Assembly (NCBI RefSeq): GCF_002897295.1 | Contig: NZ_BEXF01000007.1 | Location: forward strand, 186,001-250,000 | Direction of reading: 5' to 3' | Source of the DNA: Brevibacillus reuszeri | Lineage (GTDB): Bacteria > Bacillota > Bacilli > Brevibacillales > Brevibacillaceae | DNA: 64,000 nt | Part shown: one piece after another, positions 25,786-34,796 of the stretch | Numbering within the stretch: position 1 is the first letter of the stretch | Layout: each line of letters opens with the position of its first letter | Notes under the pieces: model-generated | Database searches by the model: none | Told to the model about the DNA's origin: nothing | The model's input: only the letters and a program-made list of their open reading frames with translations | Position numbers and translations under genes: made by a program

Positions 25786-26640
25786 ATGGGTACAAGCTAT
25801 GATCCACATTTTCTTGGTGATAGGCACCCTGTTTATTTACCTCAGCTTTTAGGTGACACAGCAAAAGGCTCTTTAGCCGGTGGACAAGTATTTGATTTTT
25901 GTCATTTTGCAATCGTCATGAGCAAGCAAACGAGATTTGCCATTTTCTCTGCTGCATGCGTAGACAAGTCAAAAGCAGTCCCTGTTACAAGAGATAATAC
26001 TTCCTGGCATTTTGATGAGCGAATTGGCATGGAAAATCAGGTAGGGCCTGAATATTACGCTGAAAATGATTATGATCGCGGCCATTTGACGCGCAGAAAA
26101 GATGTTTGCTGGGGAGACGTGCAGGAGGCTAGACAAGCCAACTACGACTCATTTTGCTATGCGAATATCTCGCTCCAGCACCACAACTTTAATACAGGGA
26201 TTTGGAACTGCCTGGAGGATTGGGTCCTGGAGAGAGTCCGAACAAAAAAGCTGATCGTCATCACAGGTCCCATTCACAAAGCAGAGGACGAAGAATATTG
26301 CGGGGTTCGAGGCAAACCGGGGTGTGCGGTGAAGGTTCCGTTCGGTTTTTGGAAAAGCGTTTTCTATGTAAATGAAGGGCAGAAGCTCGCCTGTCTCTCG
26401 TTTCTCATCCGGCAAAGCGCTGAACGCTCAAAAGATCGCTGCGAGTATGACAGGCTTGTCACCTATCAAATCCCTCTAGACACGATAACAAAAGAAGCAC
26501 AGCTGCAATTCGAAGACAGCCTTTATGAAATCAATCCACTCGTGTCAAAACTAGGCGTTACGAGACCTGCATTCGACCAGCCTGTCCCAGTCATAAAAAG
26601 GATTTTGCAGCCCGGCGATATCGAGCTCGGTGCAAAGTGA
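25786..26640 (+). CDS. DNA/RNA non-specific endonuclease family protein
   Basis: The 284-residue protein has the beta-beta-alpha-metal nuclease motif DRGH at 97-100 (catalytic H100) and the metal-site asparagine N127 followed by Q131 and a further asparagine, as in NucA/EndoG nucleases. It lacks a signal peptide and membrane segments, which is unusual for a nuclease of this family, so it may act in the cytosol, be exported by another route, or need a restraint. GGAGG lies 9 bases before the ATG. It is transcribed alone and no inhibitor gene is evident beside it. Confidence 0.85.
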   Translation: MGTSYDPHFLGDRHPVYLPQLLGDTAKGSLAGGQVFDFCHFAIVMSKQTRFAIFSAACVDKSKAVPVTRDNTSWHFDERIGMENQVGPEYYAENDYDRGHLTRRKDVCWGDVQEARQANYDSFCYANISLQHHNFNTGIWNCLEDWVLERVRTKKLIVITGPIHKAEDEEYCGVRGKPGCAVKVPFGFWKSVFYVNEGQKLACLSFLIRQSAERSKDRCEYDRLVTYQIPLDTITKEAQLQFEDSLYEINPLVSKLGVTRPAFDQPVPVIKRILQPGDIELGAK

Positions 26641-26669
26641 TGCGTCCCTTTTTCTATTTTAGTGAAGCA

Positions 26670-27404
26670 CTACTCTTTTATCCGATACCAATGCACGTAC
26701 TGTTCATGGTAGCCGATTTTTTCATAGAGGCTCAGAGCAGGCTTGTTGTCCTTCAACACCTGCAAATACGAATACTTTGCCCCTTTTTCCTGACCCCATT
26801 GCAACAGGTTTAAGACCAGCTGCTCGCCCAGACCTTGATTCCGGTACGCTTGATCTGTCACGATATCAAATAGTCCGATATACTCTCTCTCCACTACTCC
26901 AAGGCCACAAGCTACGATTTTGTTGTCTAAATAAAGCGAGGCATAACAAGCTGGTGGGATTATTTTTCCCAGCGTCTTGGTCATCGTCTCTTTCGCCTTT
27001 TCTCCTTGGTGGCTTAGTCTGCAATAGGCGTCTCTCCACTCCTCTGTGCAGTGCTCGTCAAAACGGGCCAGGTGGAGAGACGGCACTGCCACTTTATCCA
27101 GTGATACCGCCTGCATGCTCGTAAACGCTTGGGCGACATATCCCTTTTCTTCGAGTAACTCATCCAGGTCGTGGGGCTCGGCGAACGGTGTCATTTTAAA
27201 AATGGTGGGAAGCCCCTTCCTCTGATAGTAGGCTTCACAAGCAGCTATTTTACTCTCCAGCTCCTCCGTGGAGGGATACAGGGCACATACAGAGTTTGCC
27301 CGTTTGGTATAGCCATCTGCGAACCGTAGGAGCCAACCGTCATACACCATCGTTTCTAAAGCTGGCCAGGCGTTCAGCGACAGTTCTTCTAGTTTTGGAT
27401 ACAA
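26670..27404 (-). CDS. GNAT-family N-acetyltransferase
   Basis: The 244-residue protein has an N-terminal region of about 120 residues of the kind seen in two-part GNAT proteins, and a C-terminal acetyl-CoA-binding domain with LFDIVTDQAYRNQGLGEQLV and ALSLYEKIGY. The TTG start at 27404 is preferred because AGGGGG lies 7 bases upstream. The acceptor substrate is unknown. It has its own promoter overlapped by a 16-bp palindrome and is convergent with the nuclease gene. Confidence 0.82.
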   Translation of the reverse strand: MYPKLEELSLNAWPALETMVYDGWLLRFADGYTKRANSVCALYPSTEELESKIAACEAYYQRKGLPTIFKMTPFAEPHDLDELLEEKGYVAQAFTSMQAVSLDKVAVPSLHLARFDEHCTEEWRDAYCRLSHQGEKAKETMTKTLGKIIPPACYASLYLDNKIVACGLGVVEREYIGLFDIVTDQAYRNQGLGEQLVLNLLQWGQEKGAKYSYLQVLKDNKPALSLYEKIGYHEQYVHWYRIKE

Positions 27405-27426
27405 GGTGGTTCCCCCTTTTTTAATA

Positions 27427-27455
27427 ATTATACATTTTATTGAATAATTATTCAA
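27427..27455 (-). promoter_or_regulatory. promoter with embedded 16-bp palindrome upstream of the GNAT gene
   Basis: On the minus strand TTGAAT (27450-27455) and TATAAT (27427-27432) are 17 bases apart. TTGAATAATTATTCAA, a perfect 16-bp palindrome at 27440-27455, covers the -35 box and half the spacer, a typical repressor position. Confidence 0.65.
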
Positions 27456-27482
27456 TTGGATCTGTCAGGCTAATACAATAAA

Positions 27483-27519
27483 GCCGTGGCAAGCTCTGCT
27501 TTTGCGAGTTGTCCACGGC
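27483..27519. terminator. terminator between the nitroreductase and GNAT genes
   Basis: GCCGTGG (27483-27489) and CCACGGC (27513-27519) pair, extended by CAAGCTC/GAGTTG with a bulge; T-rich sequence follows on both strands. Confidence 0.7.
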
Positions 27520-27548
27520 CTTTTATTTGAAGCGAATCGTTTGCCTAC

Positions 27549-28106
27549 TTACAGCCAGGTTGTTTTGTTCTCAGCAGCCACACGATCTGTCTCAGGAGCT
27601 TCACCATCCGGGTAGCCGATAAAGAGCGTGCCAACTACTTTCCTGTTCTCAGGTGAACCGAGGAATTGCAGCAAGCGCTCGTCACGAACCAATCCCACAC
27701 CTCTAGTCCGCCATACCATTCCGAGTCCCAGCTCCTTGGCAGCTAGCCACATCGAATGAATCGCACAGCATACTGCATATTCATTGTCTTCTGACGATGC
27801 TTCGTCACCAGGAATCACATCTGCTGTTGCAACGATCACCAGCGGTGTTTTTTCCAGGACTTCCAGTGAACTGTTCACAAGATTCGGTTTGGTTGGAAAA
27901 CGCTCCAGCAAAAACGCCTTCGCAATGTCCTCAAAGCGTTGCTTGGCTTCTCCTCTGATCACATAAAAATGCCACGGCTGACGCAAACGGTCATTCGGAG
28001 CGAGGACAGCGCAATCGAGCAGCGCCTGAATTTTCTCGGTCTCTACTTCTTTCTGAATATAGTTTCGCACAGCTCTGCGGTTTTTTAGTAGGTCTTGTAC
28101 GGTCAC
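27549..28106 (-). CDS. nitroreductase-family flavoprotein
   Basis: The 185-residue FMN-dependent oxidoreductase begins with the family pattern LLKNRRAVRNY and has LAPNDRLRQPWHFYVI and the C-terminal GTLFIGYPDGEAPET. It would reduce nitro groups, quinones or similar using NAD(P)H in the cytoplasm. The GTG start at 28106 has GGAGG 8 bases upstream. The physiological substrate is not evident. Confidence 0.88.
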   Translation of the reverse strand: MTVQDLLKNRRAVRNYIQKEVETEKIQALLDCAVLAPNDRLRQPWHFYVIRGEAKQRFEDIAKAFLLERFPTKPNLVNSSLEVLEKTPLVIVATADVIPGDEASSEDNEYAVCCAIHSMWLAAKELGLGMVWRTRGVGLVRDERLLQFLGSPENRKVVGTLFIGYPDGEAPETDRVAAENKTTWL

Positions 28107-28229
28107 TTTTGCATCCTCCTTTTACATCCAAGCAGCTTTCAACAAATTTACCATTCATTATATACAAGCCCGTATCGTTCGTATAGCTTATGCGCTTCTG
28201 GAAGCACATTTACATGCTCTTTCGTTGCC

Positions 28230-28487
28230 TTATTTCGTATGAATCGCCATTTGGGCTTTATGCTCGTCAGCTTTTTTCACATAGATATCATACTGTGTAA
28301 AATCGTTTCTCGGAAAAAAGCCCAAGGCTGGCGAACCGAATTGATTCCCTTGCTGAGAATACGACCTAGTCCGAAACTGCACACCACCTGCCGCTAGCTT
28401 GTGAACGATACGCAAATAATTTTCATGGCCAAAAGCCGTATAAACCAAGCACTTATACCTGGAGAAAAAGAATTGAAACAAGCTCAT
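28230..28487 (-). CDS. small conserved-looking protein of unknown function
   Basis: I do not recognise this 85-residue protein. It is soluble, aromatic-rich at the start (LFQFFFSRYKCLVYTAFG) and reads like a small alpha-beta fold with FTQYDIYVKKADEHKAQMAI near the end, reminiscent of short DUF2007-like proteins, but without certainty. GGGGAG lies 9 bases before the ATG, and the codon pattern looks coding. It lies between the nitroreductase gene and the terminator of the nine-gene operon. Confidence 0.55.
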   Translation of the reverse strand: MSLFQFFFSRYKCLVYTAFGHENYLRIVHKLAAGGVQFRTRSYSQQGNQFGSPALGFFPRNDFTQYDIYVKKADEHKAQMAIHTK

Positions 28488-28577
28488 ATCTGGCCACTCC
28501 CCTTCCCCTTTTTATTCGTATACGTCAGGAGCTGGAAACGGTTTCATCTCTACTACCCATATATGCTTTTCAAGGCA

Positions 28578-28624
28578 AAAGACCCTTCGCAACCGGCAGA
28601 ATCAACTGGTTTGAAAGGGTCTTT
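28578..28624 (-). terminator. terminator of the ROK-controlled nine-gene operon
   Basis: AAAGACCCTT (28578-28587) and AAGGGTCTTT (28615-28624) form a 10-bp stem, extended inside by AACC/GGTT; on the minus strand the stem runs into TTTT. It lies 35 bases after the last gene. Confidence 0.82.
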
Positions 28625-28658
28625 CCTTAAAAGTATAGAAGACGTTTTTCGGCGATGG

Positions 28659-29396
28659 TCACAGCTCGATAAGCGGAATTCCGTTTGACGCTGCTACTGG
28701 CTCGACTGCTTTTCCTGCGGTACGAACCAAGGTGTAATATTCATAGCAACCGATCACCCCGAAATCCCCGTCAATTACGCCAGGATAGGCACGATTTACA
28801 GAATATACCTGACTTTGATGGGCCTTCAGCGCTTCCCCTTTTTGCGTTCGATATAGAGTGATGTCCACTTTTCCCGTAATCGGTACAGCCGCTTTTGGTC
28901 CGCGATCCGGGCAGTGGTCATAGTAGTGAGGGATCGACACATAGTACAAATCAGGATATTCATCAATTGTCAGCTGAAGCTCTGCTCGCTCTACTGCGAT
29001 CGTAGTCGCCTCGCATGTGACGATATGATCAGGATGTCCTGTTACCCCGTCTGGCGGAAAGGTAACAACTACATTTGGCTTCCAATCGACAATCGCTGCC
29101 TGGATTTTTCCAATCAGCTCCTCCCGATCCGCATTCTCCAGTGAGCCGTCCGGGTAACGGAACAAATCAAGCCGATTGATCCCCAGCACTTCCGCTGCTT
29201 TGCCCAGCTCCTGTTCGCGATGACGCGCCAGCTTCTCGCGGCAATCGATATCAAACGGACCCGAACGTCCCTTGCACCCCGATGTGATGCATAATAGGCA
29301 TGTTTGTTGTCCGTGATCCTGGCATTTTGCAAGCGTGCCCCCACATGCAAATGATTCATCATCTGGATGGGGGAACACAACCATTACTTTTTTCAT
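28659..29396 (-). CDS. PIG-L (LmbE-like) deacetylase or amidase, BshB2-like
   Basis: The 245-residue zinc hydrolase has the metal motif PHPDDE at the start (VVFPHPDDESFACGG) and the second ligand region GVTGHPDHIVT. This subfamily deacetylates N-acetylglucosaminyl compounds; BshB and the bacillithiol-conjugate amidase are members. There is no signal peptide, so it acts in the cytosol. GAGGTG precedes the ATG at 29396. It is the last gene of the nine-gene operon, 10 bases after the kinase gene, and probably frees an amine from an imported amino-sugar conjugate. Confidence 0.88.
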   Translation of the reverse strand: MKKVMVVFPHPDDESFACGGTLAKCQDHGQQTCLLCITSGCKGRSGPFDIDCREKLARHREQELGKAAEVLGINRLDLFRYPDGSLENADREELIGKIQAAIVDWKPNVVVTFPPDGVTGHPDHIVTCEATTIAVERAELQLTIDEYPDLYYVSIPHYYDHCPDRGPKAAVPITGKVDITLYRTQKGEALKAHQSQVYSVNRAYPGVIDGDFGVIGCYEYYTLVRTAGKAVEPVAASNGIPLIEL

Positions 29397-29406
29397 GTAA
29401 GGCACC

Positions 29407-30426
29407 TCATTTACCGTTCGCCTGGTTCTCCTGACTATCGAGATAAGCCAAGCCTTTTGCAATCACTCCGTATATAGGAGCGTTTTGCGCATTTTCAATA
29501 ACGACCTGCGAGGCATAGCGTTTGACCTGCTCTACGACAATTTCCCGCACACGCTCGTCGTTTTGCAGGACGCCTCCCTGCAAGATCATCTGGAACGGTT
29601 TATTTTTCATTTCCAGCTGGTCAATGACGGCACGAACCGATAAAAACAGTTCTTCGCCCGCTGCTTGTAGAATCGCTTGCGCCACCTGATCATGGGCGTT
29701 TGATGCCTGACTTACGAGTGGCGACAGCTCGGCTACCTTGTCTACCGAGTAATGCGAGCTATAGGTCCAGTTAAATAATTCATCTACACGCGTAAGTCCT
29801 ACGTAGGGGAGAAGCAATTCTTTGAGGATCGTTTTCTCTCCTCTGCCGTCCGCATGCTTTAAAACGGCCATAATTGCTTGCTTCCCGATCCAATAGCCGC
29901 TTCCTTCGTCTCCAACCCGATGCCCCCAGCCACCGGCACGCGCTGTTTGTTGACTCTCATTTACCCCAAACGCGATCGAGCCTGTTCCTGCTATCACCAA
30001 AATACCAGGCTTACCGCCAGTTGCGCCAAGCAGCGCGGCAAAGCCGTCGTTTTCTACGATCAAATGGCGGACGCGGATGTTTAGCGACGTAAGTACTTTC
30101 TCCACCATGCCACAAATCACCTGTCGGTCATGCTCGGTATCCAGTCCAGCAAGACCAAACACCGCACACTCCACTTCCCACTCCACCTGTTCGTCAATCT
30201 GAGATTGTGACTGAGCGATTAACTCGTTACGTCCTTTTGCATCTTCCAGTGCCTGTGCGATCGCAGCAATCAGCTCGCGTGATGCCGCTTCCTCTCCAAT
30301 TCCTTGATAATTACATGAGCCGGAACGACCTATTCCGACTTCTTGGCTGGATCGGTCCACCAGCACCGCCAGGCACTTGGTGCCTCCTCCGTCCACTGCC
30401 AGAAGAGGAATCCGCACCACTGCCAT
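29407..30426 (-). CDS. BadF/BadG-type ATPase, probable N-acetylglucosamine or amino-sugar kinase
   Basis: The 339-residue protein has the ASKHA nucleotide-binding motifs of the BadF/NagK group: LLAVDGGGTKCLAVLVD, VENDGFAALLGATGG, LVIAGTGSIAFGV and GWGHRVGDEGSGYWIG. Relatives phosphorylate N-acetylglucosamine or glucosamine. The ATG at 30426 overlaps the lyase stop by one base (TAATG) with GGAG upstream. Its presence beside deacetylases in one operon supports an amino-sugar substrate. Confidence 0.85.
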   Translation of the reverse strand: MAVVRIPLLAVDGGGTKCLAVLVDRSSQEVGIGRSGSCNYQGIGEEAASRELIAAIAQALEDAKGRNELIAQSQSQIDEQVEWEVECAVFGLAGLDTEHDRQVICGMVEKVLTSLNIRVRHLIVENDGFAALLGATGGKPGILVIAGTGSIAFGVNESQQTARAGGWGHRVGDEGSGYWIGKQAIMAVLKHADGRGEKTILKELLLPYVGLTRVDELFNWTYSSHYSVDKVAELSPLVSQASNAHDQVAQAILQAAGEELFLSVRAVIDQLEMKNKPFQMILQGGVLQNDERVREIVVEQVKRYASQVVIENAQNAPIYGVIAKGLAYLDSQENQANGK

Positions 30427-31934
30427 TACCCCACACTCCATTCGGCTGTCATTTGGTCGAGCTTTTGCGCTGCAGCCGTGCATGACTGCTTCGCCTGCGC
30501 TAGCCATTCCGCCTCTTCCTGCCATGCCCTTTGGCGTTCGCCGATCATCCGCTTGATCTCGTCTGGACTCGGACCGCCAGGCAGCTTGCGAATTGCAACG
30601 AAATGAACCGGGTCTAAAGCGAGCGCCAGCTCTTCTGCTGTGAGCACCAGTTCTCTGCCGATGACGGCTTGCGCTGCGCGATTTACTAGTTCGAGACTGA
30701 TTTGATTTGCTGCCAGCCCGGCGCTCATGGCTTCCTTAACAACACTGCTTACGATGTGATGCGCCTTGCGAAACGAGATGCGATCTGTGCGCACCAAAGT
30801 ATCAGCCAGCTCAGTTACCGTAGCATAGCTTTCTTTTGCCCGTGCCAAAAGAACATCCTTGTTTACCTCCATCGTTCCTACCACGCTTGCCATGAGTCGA
30901 TACATTTGCTCTAGCACGGACATTCCGCGCCATGCATAAGGCTGCATATCGTCTTCGGTATCCACAATATCCCCGAACGGTGTATTGTGCATCATAGTCA
31001 GAACTGTCGTCGCATTCCCTGCACAACTGGACAATAAGGAACGCATATGTTCAAAGGAAACCGGATTACGTTTTTGCGGCATGATCGAGCTGATCTGAAC
31101 ATAGGGGCTTGCTACTTTTAGTCCGGCAAATTCCTGCGTGCACCACAGCAGCATATCTTGTACGGTACGTCCCAGGTTGATCGCTGCCAATTGTATCGCA
31201 GTTGCAACTTCTCCTAAATAATCGGCCCCACATACAGCATCATAGGAATTTTCTACCAATTCGTCAAATCCGAGCAATTCCTTCATTCGCTCACGACTGA
31301 TTGCAAAGCCCGATGTCGTCAGTGCAGCTGCCCCCATCGGACTTCTGTTGCAGGTGTGGTACGCTTGGATAAGCCTTTTGATATCACGGCTGAGCAAATC
31401 AGTGGCAGCCAGCATGTAATGAGCCATCGTCGTTGGCTGTGCCTGCTGGGTATGCGTATAGCCAATCATCACCGTCTCCGCATGCTCATGTGCAAAGAGG
31501 AGCAAATGCTCTTTCAGATAGAGGGCAGATGCCAGGGTCACAAGCAGTTTTTCACGCAGCACCATGCGGTAAATCGTAATCCCCATATCATTGCGGCTTC
31601 TTGCCAGATGCAGATTGCCCGCTACATCCGGTGCCAGCTCCAGCAGACGGCTCTCTACCTGAAAGAACAAATCTTCAAACTGCCCGGTATACGAAGAGCG
31701 ACGCAGTTCATCCAGATCAATACCGCTGAGTGCACGAGCGATCATTCTCGCTTCATCATCGGTAATCAATTCCTGTTCTCGCAGCATGATCAGATGCGCC
31801 TTGTTGATGGCCATCATCGGTTCCAAGAGATGGTTTTTGGCCTCGTTAAAAGCAGGCTCCAACACAGCCTCCACATACGTCCTCCCAGGGAAACTAGCCC
31901 CCTCCTGCTGAAAAATCCGTTCTCTGTAATCCAT
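30426..31934 (-). CDS. argininosuccinate-lyase-family enzyme in a catabolic operon
   Basis: The 502-residue protein belongs to the fumarase/aspartase/argininosuccinate-lyase superfamily. The three conserved regions are present: HLARSRNDMG, the catalytic-base region YTHTQQAQPTT, and the mobile-loop signature SSIMPQKRNPVSFEH. These enzymes eliminate an amine or alcohol from a succinyl or malyl group and release fumarate. No arginine biosynthesis gene is near, and the sequence diverges from biosynthetic ArgH (extended C-terminus), so it probably cleaves a different N- or O-substituted C4 diacid. It is coupled to the kinase gene by a 1-base overlap. Confidence 0.85.
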   Translation of the reverse strand: MDYRERIFQQEGASFPGRTYVEAVLEPAFNEAKNHLLEPMMAINKAHLIMLREQELITDDEARMIARALSGIDLDELRRSSYTGQFEDLFFQVESRLLELAPDVAGNLHLARSRNDMGITIYRMVLREKLLVTLASALYLKEHLLLFAHEHAETVMIGYTHTQQAQPTTMAHYMLAATDLLSRDIKRLIQAYHTCNRSPMGAAALTTSGFAISRERMKELLGFDELVENSYDAVCGADYLGEVATAIQLAAINLGRTVQDMLLWCTQEFAGLKVASPYVQISSIMPQKRNPVSFEHMRSLLSSCAGNATTVLTMMHNTPFGDIVDTEDDMQPYAWRGMSVLEQMYRLMASVVGTMEVNKDVLLARAKESYATVTELADTLVRTDRISFRKAHHIVSSVVKEAMSAGLAANQISLELVNRAAQAVIGRELVLTAEELALALDPVHFVAIRKLPGGPSPDEIKRMIGERQRAWQEEAEWLAQAKQSCTAAAQKLDQMTAEWSVG

Positions 31935-32086
31935 CTTTTCGCATCTCCTTCCCTGCCGATTCGTTGGCTACGTTTTCTGCGACGAAATCTCTTTCGCAAA
32001 AGGAGGGGAAGCGACCCAAAAAGAGAATCGCTTCACCACTTTTGCTAAAGAATCGTGATCCTACTACGGACCGCGAAATGCTGCTT

Positions 32087-34618
32087 TTACTGATGCAGGC
32101 TGACCATGTTTACAAACATCCGAATCGCGCCAGGCACCAGAGCAGGAATTTCTCGGTACCAGACAAGCGAGCTGTAGGTATAGGTTCCTTTGCCATATTT
32201 GGCAGAGAGGAACGTTCCTGTAAACTCATTCTCTCCCGGGTCGCCATTTGCGATCAGCTCGGTATATTCCTTGCCCCACTCAGCCGGGTTGTAAGCTGAG
32301 CGGTCCTGAATCCAGTTATCCCAATCCCCATCTGTGATTTTGTTTGGGGTGTTGAACAGCGGATGATCTGGTGCCAGCATCGTGACTTTGGAGTTTTCAT
32401 CCGTCACGCGCCACTGAATCAAAGGTGCACCGATTTTGATTGGATAAGGAGCGAGCTCAGGCTTCCATTTGTCTTCGGGCTTATGATACTGCACGACGAG
32501 ATTGCCGCCGTTTTCTACGTATTTAAGCAAACGCTCATTGCTCGGAATCAGCTCGGGACGGAAGCCGTATGCGCGTATACCCAAAACGATGGTGTTGTAC
32601 TGGCTAAGATCACCTGACTCAATATCTTTCGCAGTCAAATTCGTCACATTGACGCCGACCTGCGACAAGTATTGATCGATATTGTCAAAGCCGCTGGATA
32701 CGTAGCCGACCTTGAGACCAGCAGGTACCTTGAGATCAAACGCTTGGATCGCAACTGTCGAAGGCTGCACGAAGTAAGTCGTTCCCAGATGCGGATAACG
32801 AATGACCTGTACGCCATGACGGCTTTCTTTGCCGCCACCTGTTGCGACTGCCGTGATCGTGTATTGATCCGGCTTGACAGAGGCTGCGGCTTTTACCGTA
32901 AAGGCAACTGACTTCGTTTCTCCTTTTGCGTCAAAAGCGAGTGGTGCTGCTTTAGGCTCTACTGTCCAGCCTTTTGGTACATCGAGAGAAATGTTCGTTT
33001 GTGCTGCACCAGGATTGTAGTTTTTCACCGTTACCTTGACAGGAATCGGCTCCTCCGGCTTTTGCGTATTCAATACGGTAGCGCTTGGGCTTGGTACCAG
33101 CGAAAAAGATGGAAGGACTGCAATTGCATCAGCTGGCACAACATGGCTATTGGCTGCTTGGCCGGATAGGCTGTACGAAACATCAGCCGTAATCGCTGGC
33201 GCTGCATACGGTTGGAACAACTCCGCATTTGCTGGAACGGATACGTCAAACGTCGTTTTTACCGTCTGATTGTAGCCCAGCTGCGAAAAGCTCGTAGTGG
33301 ACAAAGCTTTTGCCGTCCAGCCCGCTGGAACGTTTAATTTCAAATCAACCTTGCTGATTTTGCTTTGTCCTCCGTTGTAGGCAGTCACGGTTACTTTGGT
33401 CTTTTGACCAGCCACCAGCTCGGTAGTCTCCGGCTTGACCTTTGTCACCAGAGAAAGTGCCTCGGCACTTGCCTTGTTCAGCTGTGCCTGCTTGACATCC
33501 AGACGGTGCAGCAGGTCTGTTTTTGTGTCGGCAGGCAGATTAGCTGCCTTTACAGTCGCTGTTGTTTTTTGCACGTCAGCGAGCATTTCATGTACTTCCT
33601 TGGCTACTGTCGCAAACTGTGGATATGCTGCAATTACTTCGGAAGAATCCTTTTGCAGCTTTTTCAGATCAGCAGCTATTTTTTCTCCGCCAGGCTGGTT
33701 TGCAACCTCCTTGGCTAAATCGTCAAAGGTATAAGCGATTCCATCGAAAAAGTCCGTTTCTTTCTTTTTGCTCTCCACTACAGCTTGATCCAGCTTGTAG
33801 TAGTTTAAGGTCGGCCCCTCATCGTAGTGGCGTCCCATTCCTTGGCTCTTGTGCATGAAACGGGATTCCTCACCCAGCTGTAAATACGAAGCGCCGTAAA
33901 TTTCGTCGTAGTCGCCGACAGGAACACTCACAGAGTAGTCGGATTCCTTTGCTGGCAAATACAGCTTTTTCACTTGCCATGGTGCGAGCCCTTCTTTTAT
34001 CTGCTCGGGAAAAATGTTCGGATCGGCTGCATCCTTGAAAGCTCGCACGGTAATGACATTGATCGCGCGATGATGGCCGTGAGTCGAAGGTTCGTTCAGA
34101 AATGCGGGTATTACTACATCAGGTCTGATTGTACGGATTTTACGAATCAGCTTTTCGTACGCAACTTGCTCTCCCCATTTTTCCAGTGTTTCATCAGGAC
34201 TCTTGGAAAAGCCGAAATCAAAAATCGGGTCATCGATTTTTTCACTCAGATTTTCCAAATGGATGTTGGTGATTTTGGAAGCCTCCTGTAATTCGCGTGT
34301 GCGGATAATTCCCAGGGCATTACCCAGCTCACTTCCAATTTCGTTTTGGCCACCTTCCCCCCTGTTTGCGATGACGCTGGACGTATCCACTCCCCTACCC
34401 AGTGACAGATACGCGAGCATGGCACTGTGCTCGTCATCTGGATGGGCCCCGGTATTCATGGCGCTGGCGATTGTGGCGAGCGGTTTGATCGCTTTCCACA
34501 AATCGACAACCCCCCGGTCGGCATGGGCAGTCTGGGGTGCTACCGGCATAATCAAGCTACCTGCTAGCACCGCCGCTGTCGTAATCGTGTACAACTTGGC
34601 AAGCTTCCCCTTTTTCAA
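32087..34618 (-). CDS. secreted PIG-L deacetylase with NEW3-like domains and a GATase-like C-terminus
   Basis: The 843-residue protein has a signal peptide (MKKGKLAKLY, hydrophobic run, PQTAHA), a PIG-L catalytic domain with AHPDDE (H59-E63) and STHGHH, a helical linker near 280-370, two beta-sandwich NEW3-like domains (about 375-480 and 500-600, each with an NVPAGWTA or DVPKGWTV motif) and a C-terminal class I glutamine-amidotransferase-like domain (GYVSSGFDNIDQYL, IVLGIRAYG, YVENGGNLVVQYHKPEDKW). The TTG at 34618 is chosen for GGAGG 8 bases upstream. It would deacylate a sugar or glycoconjugate outside the cell. Paralogous to the next gene upstream. Confidence 0.85.
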   Translation of the reverse strand: MKKGKLAKLYTITTAAVLAGSLIMPVAPQTAHADRGVVDLWKAIKPLATIASAMNTGAHPDDEHSAMLAYLSLGRGVDTSSVIANRGEGGQNEIGSELGNALGIIRTRELQEASKITNIHLENLSEKIDDPIFDFGFSKSPDETLEKWGEQVAYEKLIRKIRTIRPDVVIPAFLNEPSTHGHHRAINVITVRAFKDAADPNIFPEQIKEGLAPWQVKKLYLPAKESDYSVSVPVGDYDEIYGASYLQLGEESRFMHKSQGMGRHYDEGPTLNYYKLDQAVVESKKKETDFFDGIAYTFDDLAKEVANQPGGEKIAADLKKLQKDSSEVIAAYPQFATVAKEVHEMLADVQKTTATVKAANLPADTKTDLLHRLDVKQAQLNKASAEALSLVTKVKPETTELVAGQKTKVTVTAYNGGQSKISKVDLKLNVPAGWTAKALSTTSFSQLGYNQTVKTTFDVSVPANAELFQPYAAPAITADVSYSLSGQAANSHVVPADAIAVLPSFSLVPSPSATVLNTQKPEEPIPVKVTVKNYNPGAAQTNISLDVPKGWTVEPKAAPLAFDAKGETKSVAFTVKAAASVKPDQYTITAVATGGGKESRHGVQVIRYPHLGTTYFVQPSTVAIQAFDLKVPAGLKVGYVSSGFDNIDQYLSQVGVNVTNLTAKDIESGDLSQYNTIVLGIRAYGFRPELIPSNERLLKYVENGGNLVVQYHKPEDKWKPELAPYPIKIGAPLIQWRVTDENSKVTMLAPDHPLFNTPNKITDGDWDNWIQDRSAYNPAEWGKEYTELIANGDPGENEFTGTFLSAKYGKGTYTYSSLVWYREIPALVPGAIRMFVNMVSLHQ

Positions 34619-34796
34619 TGAACTCTCCTCCATTCCCCTTTTCCGAGTCTGATCAAAAAGCTGTGCTTCCGTACCTTTTGAGCATCCTCTTCAGATTGAT
34701 GTCTATATCAATCATGGCTACTCTAGTAGCTTTTCCTGATGTGCCATGGATCGACCCTAAGAAAAACATAACGGAGTGGTGAAATGGGTGAATCGC

